Origin: Monocercomonoides exilis
Lineage: Eukaryota > Preaxostyla > Oxymonadida > Polymastigidae
Direction of reading: 5' to 3'
NCBI GenBank assembly: GCA_001643675.2
Contig: LSRY02000035.1
Coordinates: 620,001-684,000, forward strand
DNA: 64,000 nucleotides
The translations under genes were made by a program, and so were the position numbers. The notes below the pieces were generated by a model. It ran no database searches and was not told the origin of the DNA. It worked only from the letters and a program-made list of their open reading frames with translations. This document shows, in pieces, positions 58,426-64,000 of this stretch. Position 1 is the first letter of the stretch. Every line of letters starts with the position of its first letter.

Positions 58426-58562
58426 TGTCAAGGGACAAAGAACAAATTGAAAAATTCAAAATGTTAGAATTTTGTTTGTTGCGTTTTCACATTCTTAATT
58501 AAGATGTTTTTTATTTTGATGGGAGAAATTAAAGAATAGTGGTTAAGATCTCAATATCAAAA
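58426..58562. promoter_or_regulatory. Short divergent promoter, RRM/ATRAP-like
   Basis: Only 137 bp between two opposed start codons, so the two genes must share promoter space. No specific element recognised. Confidence 0.4.
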
Positions 58563-59188
58563 ATGTTTGATTTAGTATCGTTTAAACAGTCAACCATTTT
58601 GCTGAAGATATTTCACATTCTTCTAGCTGCCACTTTGGTTTGAATAGCGATGATAAAACATTCATTTCAATACTTTGATAACAATTTATCTTTCAGCTCT
58701 TTTCTCTTATTAATGGTTTATTTTACACAGAAGATCCATTTAATTGGATATATCTTATTGCATATTATGGACTGCAGCAAGAAAGCTGGGCAATTTTATT
58801 CTTTTTCGTAATTATTACTGCTTTTTCATTATTGATGGATTTATTGCAATTAATCATCTACAGTGTGCTTTTATTAATTATGCATATTTTTCACACAATG
58901 CATTTGTGCAGATGCGGATAAAAAGGACTTTTTAGCAACTCCTTTTTGGAACGTAATGACAATCATTGTCGCAGTCTGTAAAAGTGTGCATAAATTTGTT
59001 GGAACATGATATTGTATCAAATAATATATTTTTTAGTTGGACTATGTTTATTGTCTGTTTTAATTAGAAACGATCTTGGAGTAATTCCGCCTTCATCACT
59101 TCCTGCTCAGCAGCAAACATCAAATCCTTATGGAGCAGGTGTCGGTTCAAGTTCATCTGGTGTCGGTGCATATTCCACCTCAGTTTAA
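58563..59188 (+). CDS. ATRAP-like small multi-pass membrane protein
   Basis: Four exons: 58563-58637, 58697-58862, 58912-58983 and 59037-59188, giving 154 aa in phase (human AGTRAP 159). Hydrophobic segments are STILLKIFHILLAATLLFSL, NWIYLIAYYGLQQ, SWAILFFFVIITAFSLLMDL-LQLIIY, and WNVMTIIVAVCK-IGLCLLSVL, then a soluble Ser/Gly/Gln tail (PAQQQTSNPYGAGVGSSSS). Order, length and the acidic residue after the long helix match the angiotensin receptor-associated protein family, whose role outside animals is unknown. Assignment rests on pattern rather than a signature motif. Confidence 0.55.
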
Positions 59189-59649
59189 AATATTTGTTTA
59201 TGTTGTTTTATTTCTGCAAAACCAATGTATTATTTGATTCAAACGTCTTCATTAAAGAGTAGTTGTATATAATCGAAAAAACTGAAAATTTTGATTTTGC
59301 TTTCAGGGAATTTTCAACATTCCGTACCATTTCACTTTTCTTTCTATACTATTTTCTATTTTTCCTTAGCTTTTTTAATCTCAGTCTTTTTAAAACATTG
59401 GTAAATAACCGCAACAGTTTTGTTTCATCAAAACTTAAAACCAAAAAATGAAAATCATAACACAAGCCCTTTCACTGAAAAATTAAAAGCAAAGTGAATA
59501 GAAACAAATATAAAAAACGGGAAAAACATGAAACAATGACAATACTTATAAAAAAGGGATTTACATTGAAGAATAAATAATAACATCACGCAGAATTGAT
59601 AAAGAAATCTATAAAGCATTTACACAACAAACATCAAATCAAATTTATA
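59189..59649. other. Convergent 3' spacer
   Basis: AT-rich, no supported gene. Confidence 0.5.
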
Positions 59650-62600
59650 TCAGTCCTCTTCGAAATGTGGAGATTGGCAATCAGCAGGCACCGACATAAC
59701 AAATGAATTCGCTTCCATTCTGTTCGCATTTGAAAAGGAGAAAGAGCTGTACTCGTTCGTGTTGATTGAAAGCAGGGCAGAGCCTTCACTCAACTTGTTG
59801 TATTTCTTGGACGATTTGAGACATATTCGAAAAGCAATGATAGTAAAGGCAGCGAACGCAAGAGCGGCCAATGAAGAGCCGACAGATATCGCAATGATGA
59901 CATTCTGAGATAGCTTCTTCTTGTCTTCAGGAGGCGCCTCAGCTTCAACTGTCACAAACTGTGTGTTCAGCACTTCGTGCGTATTGTTTTCTTCACTGGC
60001 CAGCCCATTCTGAAAGGCTTTGCCGCCTTTGTATTTGCCTCGAAACGAAAGTGCTGCAATCATCTCAGGGAGCGTGGTGAGAACAGGTGCTGGAGGAGGA
60101 GCAAACAAACGATTCCAAATACGGAGAACAGGCTTTGAATGATCAAGTGTAGTTGCATCCGCGTTATTGATTATGTCAGATAGCATTGAGATTGGTACAT
60201 TCAGCGTGACAGCATCTGGTGAAGAGACAGCATCGATTGCAATTGAAACAGAGCGCATCTCATAGTGTGTGTTGACCAGCACCAGCGACAGCTCGCACGG
60301 GTGCATGTTCTGCCCTTTCACTGAAAACACCACATTCTCTTCATTGAGGTGATATGTCACTGAAGCAAGAGAAGGGACAAAGTACATCGACGCCTCAGCA
60401 TGAATATCTTCATGCATCAAAAATTGACACCCCGAATCGTCAATCCACATCGAAGAGAAATTGTCTGCGTGCTCAGCTTCTCCCCCCGCTATGAACTCGA
60501 GCATTGCTTCGTTGTTGCACCGGATGTTGTGGTGGATCCCTTCACTGGCAGGATCGTCGCAGCTGTTGTTGACAAAGGACGCATTGTCAAGTCGAGTCGC
60601 TTCGCCGGAAAGAAAAAGGGCGCCAACACACACCCTCTTAAAGATCGTGTTTTTGATGTACAGTTTTGTGCGCGTGACTGAAATAAGTGAGGTCTGCCAC
60701 GAGCAATACTTATTTGGCTCAACATCAGGCTGCGAAAGGCTTCTACTGCTCTTCAATTTCCCATTTGACAAAGAAGAAGAAGAAGATGACGATGATAAAG
60801 CACTTCCACATTCAATTTTCTGGCTGCCGCTTTCGTCAAAGACGGAAGTGTAGATATCCATTGAGGAAAAATCTAACATAATGAGGGATCCATCCATATC
60901 TCTATTTGACTGAGCACAGCTGAGAAAGGAGCAGCCTTCAAAAAGGAGTTTTGACGAGCTCTTCGACGAGCTGAAAATGGACTGAGCTTGTTGCAGCTGG
61001 TTGATGTTGGAGAAGACAGCGTGCTGGTTTGTCAGCAGCAGGCCATTCCGAGAAACATTCGGGCCGTCCTCAAACAGTGCAGAGCCATCCAGCGTGACGT
61101 TGTTGAATGTGTTGGAGGCGAACTCACTGTCTGTCATAGTAGTCATGCAGATAAGTGACACAGCAGTTGATAGCGAAGTGAATGTGCATCCGAAAACTTT
61201 AAGCAACCCGTTAGTGGTTGCAACGATGTGGAATGGCAACTTTGATGGAGCAGGCAAAGTTGATGTGAATGTACACTTATTGATCTCCAGCGTCACCCCA
61301 TCGCTGAAGATGAACGAAGGACAAACGATGTCGCAGCCTTCCTCAAACAAAAACAGAATCTCGTCCACACTCAAATCTCTGAAGTTGTTGAGCACCCCTT
61401 CAAGCAGACCAGCCACAATCTTGCGCGGCAGAACCGCATTCCCCACTGAAGAATTCTCCCGCCTCACTTTGCAGTCAGAGGCGATCACCACTTCTGTCAG
61501 CGTCGTGTTGCCAACAAGCACTATTGAGGTGGTCCAAAGAGACGCTCTGTTGAATCCGATGTCCAGTGTGCCGCAGGGCATCTTCAATGTGCCGCACTCA
61601 GGCGAGTTGTTCCGGTTGCTGTTCTCCGACGACACATACACATTTTCTCTGCGTGTGACATTCAGATAGAGAGGAATCAGATCGACGATGTTGTCGCTGA
61701 TGAGACTGTCATGCACAGAGTCTGAACTGCCTTCAAGCATAGCAGCCATGGTGCTGCCAACGTGCTTCTCATCAAACCCAGAAAAGGACTCGCTGTCATA
61801 CAACGATATGTTCATGCGGAAGCACATCGGCTTCACCAGGCTGTTCAGATCCTTTCCACATATAAACACATTCTTCCCTTTCCTCGCGATCATCGCCTCG
61901 AACTCACACGAGATAAACTCGTATGCCACAGGCGAGTGAGTGCTCGACAGATAAAACCCTCCTCCCAGCCCATTTCCTGAGCAGCCGCTGGATCCGAATG
62001 AGGAGTTGCATGTGCGAAAGGAAGAGCGAGGCGAGCAGAAATGCTGGCTAATCAACCCGCCTCTGTTGCTTTGTAACCCCACACAGCTGGAAAATGTGCT
62101 GTTGTTGATGTCGATTGCCGTGGGAGTTTCTTCGTCAACAAGAGAAGAGCGAGAATTCAGTGAGGAAAGTGATTGCTGTTGAGAATGCAAGTGGAAACGA
62201 GAACAATCATTTGGAAGCATTCTGTAGCTGCCAGCAGAGAGCACGGCAGGCTGCCCGGTTTCTGAGGAGTAGATGTAGTTGAATATCGTGTTGTCAATCC
62301 AAAAGCGCGTCGGAAGGGTTGAGTCGACAAAAAACAAAGAGTTGGACACGCAATTGATGTCACTGAAAGTGCAGTCTGTGATGTGGATGGAAGACGTGCT
62401 TTGTTCTATTTCACTTAGCAAATGGCGAGTTTTCCTCGAAGAAGAAGAAGAAGAAGAAGAAAGAAATCGAGATCTACGTGATTCTGTTTCTTCATCATCT
62501 TCTTCTTCGAATTTGCTGTGACTATTCATTTTGGTTGCATAACTTTGTGTGATTTCACCTGTCTCTTCCAATTTCGATGGGTTCATTGAGAAAAAGCTGG

Positions 62601-63720
62601 TTTTATTCGCCACGCAATTTGAGAAATGAGATTTTTCTGCAAACAGATCCGCCCCTCTGCACAAAATGATCGGGTGCTTGTTGGTGGAGATGTTGCTGAT
62701 GAGGGTGCTGTTCAGATGCAGGTAGCTGTCCACCGCTGTGATGAACGAAAACTCCCAGTGCCGCTCCAAATCTCCGTCGTAGCTCACTTTTTCGAAGGAG
62801 GCAAAGCAGTCTTCGCACAGAATGAGCGTGCTGAGCATCGCCTCTTCAGGGTCGTTCAGTGTGATGTTCAGACTCTCCAGCTGCATCGACACCTTCCCAA
62901 TGAGCATTGCCGTATGCGGATTATCCTTTTCTGCCCGGAAGCGCATGAGCGCCTTCTTCGTCAGCTCGCTCGAGACAGAAGAGACAGTAAAGCGCTGCCA
63001 CGAAAACGGTGTGTTGACTACTATCTCATCAATGGCGATGAAAATCGAGCGCTGCTTGTTGAAAAAAGGGAAGATTGACGCCATCTGCAGCGTCTCGCAA
63101 GGCACTTCCGCAGAGCCGCAGCTGATCCAGTTGAGCGCCTTCGGGTGCGAAGAGGAGACATAATAAGGCGAAATCCGGTTTTTCACATATAGCTCCACCA
63201 GGTCAATCATTTTGCCCTCCCCATCCTCGCCGATGAATGCATTCTCCAGTTCCATCGTTGCTGGGCTTTTTGTGTAGATGATCTGGGCAGGCGAGAAGGA
63301 GGTCATGTTGTTCGCAATGAAGTACAGGTTCTTGCCCAAGAAAGCGCTGTTCTCTGTAAACTGCACGTTCTCAAACATCCAGCAGTTCGGTGTCTCTGAT
63401 CTCGATCCGTTCAGAAAGAATATTCCGCCCCGGCCGTTTGCTTCCGAAGCTTTGCAGCGGATGAAGGAGCAGCCCAGCACACGCATTGTGCGGTTCTCCA
63501 GCAGCTGCAGCTTCATCAGCCCTCCATACGAAGCTTTGGATGGTGAGCCGGCGGAAGAGCAGTCGACGAAGGCGGAGTTGTTGAGGAGGACAGCGGCACT
63601 CAGATTTTTGCTGATTTGCTTACCGACGTAGCTGAGAGAGAGGAAAGAGGAGCCAATAGAATGGCTGGCTATGTTCGCGATGGTGCTGTTGGAGATGTTG
63701 ACGGAGCGGAGTCGCTCTTT
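59650..63720 (-). CDS. Beta-helix-type single-pass surface protein (5' incomplete)
   Basis: A 1,356-codon exon. The frame's upstream side begins directly after a TCTCTCAG acceptor at 63721 following a long pyrimidine tract, so it is an internal exon. The signal-peptide exon is farther upstream, possibly outside the window. Short repeats of the type NSTFSSC, CTFSDINC, FVNNSCD and CSFLSCAQ recur through the ectodomain, as in right-handed parallel beta-helices. A motif with spacing C-G-x(4,6)-P-C-x-T-L begins blocks near 63100 (ISCGSAEVPCETL) and 61580 (PECGTLKMPCGTL). After an Ig-like region come a TM helix (VIIAISVGSSLAALAFAAFT) and a cytoplasmic tail with KKYNKLSEGS and a Tyr/Ser/Phe stretch, ending HFEED and TGA. 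Paralogue of the broken gene at 38215. Likely a cell-surface protein; its ligand is unknown. Confidence 0.75.
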   Translation of the reverse strand, partial: KERLRSVNISNSTIANIASHSIGSSFLSLSYVGKQISKNLSAAVLLNNSAFVDCSSAGSPSKASYGGLMKLQLLENRTMRVLGCSFIRCKASEANGRGGIFFLNGSRSETPNCWMFENVQFTENSAFLGKNLYFIANNMTSFSPAQIIYTKSPATMELENAFIGEDGEGKMIDLVELYVKNRISPYYVSSSHPKALNWISCGSAEVPCETLQMASIFPFFNKQRSIFIAIDEIVVNTPFSWQRFTVSSVSSELTKKALMRFRAEKDNPHTAMLIGKVSMQLESLNITLNDPEEAMLSTLILCEDCFASFEKVSYDGDLERHWEFSFITAVDSYLHLNSTLISNISTNKHPIILCRGADLFAEKSHFSNCVANKTSFFSMNPSKLEETGEITQSYATKMNSHSKFEEEDDEETESRRSRFLSSSSSSSSRKTRHLLSEIEQSTSSIHITDCTFSDINCVSNSLFFVDSTLPTRFWIDNTIFNYIYSSETGQPAVLSAGSYRMLPNDCSRFHLHSQQQSLSSLNSRSSLVDEETPTAIDINNSTFSSCVGLQSNRGGLISQHFCSPRSSFRTCNSSFGSSGCSGNGLGGGFYLSSTHSPVAYEFISCEFEAMIARKGKNVFICGKDLNSLVKPMCFRMNISLYDSESFSGFDEKHVGSTMAAMLEGSSDSVHDSLISDNIVDLIPLYLNVTRRENVYVSSENSNRNNSPECGTLKMPCGTLDIGFNRASLWTTSIVLVGNTTLTEVVIASDCKVRRENSSVGNAVLPRKIVAGLLEGVLNNFRDLSVDEILFLFEEGCDIVCPSFIFSDGVTLEINKCTFTSTLPAPSKLPFHIVATTNGLLKVFGCTFTSLSTAVSLICMTTMTDSEFASNTFNNVTLDGSALFEDGPNVSRNGLLLTNQHAVFSNINQLQQAQSIFSSSKSSSKLLFEGCSFLSCAQSNRDMDGSLIMLDFSSMDIYTSVFDESGSQKIECGSALSSSSSSSSLSNGKLKSSRSLSQPDVEPNKYCSWQTSLISVTRTKLYIKNTIFKRVCVGALFLSGEATRLDNASFVNNSCDDPASEGIHHNIRCNNEAMLEFIAGGEAEHADNFSSMWIDDSGCQFLMHEDIHAEASMYFVPSLASVTYHLNEENVVFSVKGQNMHPCELSLVLVNTHYEMRSVSIAIDAVSSPDAVTLNVPISMLSDIINNADATTLDHSKPVLRIWNRLFAPPPAPVLTTLPEMIAALSFRGKYKGGKAFQNGLASEENNTHEVLNTQFVTVEAEAPPEDKKKLSQNVIIAISVGSSLAALAFAAFTIIAFRICLKSSKKYNKLSEGSALLSINTNEYSSFSFSNANRMEANSFVMSVPADCQSPHFEED

Positions 63721-63722
63721 CT

Positions 63723-63860
63723 GAGAGAGCAAGAGAAAGAGAGAGAAAGAGAGAGAAAGAGAGAGAAAGAGAGAGAAAGAGAGAGAAAGAGAGAGAAAGA
63801 GAGAGAAAGAGAGAGAAAGAGAGAGAAAGAGAGAAAGAGAGAATAAGAGAGAATAAGAGA
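63723..63860 (+). repeat. (GAGAGAAA)n tandem repeat
   Basis: About 14 units of GAGAGAAA grading into GAGAATAA. On the coding (minus) strand it is a CTCTCTTT tract immediately before the acceptor of the beta-helix exon. Confidence 0.85.
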
Positions 63861-64000
63861 ATAAGAATAATACATATATTTACATATTTAACAGAGAAAA
63901 GTTATATGATTTTTGAAAGTCATTCATTTGAATTTAAAAAAAAAAAATGAATGAAAAATTTATAAAGTGAAAAAGAAAACATCGAAAACAATCAAAACAA

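Noticed and set aside
1-64000. Reassigned UAR codons in the host genome
   Set aside because: TRRAP ends at TAG exactly after the FATC tail, and eL38, SPEF1, RING1-like and others end at TAA or TGA at expected lengths, so the host code looks standard.
1-64000. tRNA, rRNA or CRISPR-like arrays
   Set aside because: No tRNA-like cloverleaf with the T-loop GTTCGAATC pattern, no rRNA core sequence and no spaced direct repeats were found by eye. A covariance-model scan would be decisive.

Overview
The window is nuclear DNA of a flagellated, intron-rich, AT-rich protist. Evidence: an eL38 ribosomal protein gene with a split start codon, a SPEF1/CLAMP axonemal gene, a TRRAP/Tra1 pseudokinase, a RING1-type ligase, a DXO/Rai1 enzyme, a protein kinase fused to SPRY domains, and large single-pass membrane proteins that look like parallel beta-helices. 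Introns are mostly 42-120 nt with GT-AG ends, and TAA, TAG and TGA all act as stops after complete domains. The combination of beta-helix surface proteins and kinase-SPRY fusions suggests a metamonad, perhaps an oxymonad of the Monocercomonoides/Blattamonas type. That assignment is inference.

Layout. 1-11150: 3' part of a huge TRRAP/Tra1 gene whose reading frame is open at the left edge. 11388-16223: RING1-like E3 ligase with a very long Ser-rich tail. 16353-18620: DXO/Rai1 gene in six exons. 19503-25556: one decayed DIRS-type tyrosine-recombinase retrotransposon on the minus strand, with inverted terminal repeats and the diagnostic internal complementary region. 26-30 kb: sparse, only weak coding candidates. 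30022-35368: kinase plus SPRY modules in nine exons. 35.9-37.9 kb: poorly resolved convergent coding fragments. 38215-41255: broken beta-helix membrane protein gene. 41841-44382: pogo-like DNA transposon with identical 39-bp ends and an intact spliced transposase. 44.5-44.9 kb: Merlin/ISXO2-like transposase relic. 46816-52748: minus-strand gene for a giant Ser/Glu/Lys low-complexity protein whose last exon is a small GC-richer island. 53187-54106: two foldback MITEs. 55290-59188: a compact housekeeping cluster (SPEF1 minus, eL38 plus, two-RRM protein minus, ATRAP-like membrane protein plus) with short divergent promoters. 59650-63720: a second, intact beta-helix membrane protein, cut at its 5' side by the window edge or by an intron.

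The host genes show no operon-like logic, except that SPEF1/eL38 and the RRM/ATRAP-like pair are divergent over 274 bp and 137 bp. Mobile DNA of four kinds (DIRS, pogo, Merlin, MITEs) fills the AT-rich spacers between genes. The items most worth following up are the complete DIRS architecture with its stop-codon pattern, the pogo element that may still be active, the kinase-SPRY fusion, the beta-helix family with its recurring CG-PC cysteine motif, and the giant triplet-repeat gene.
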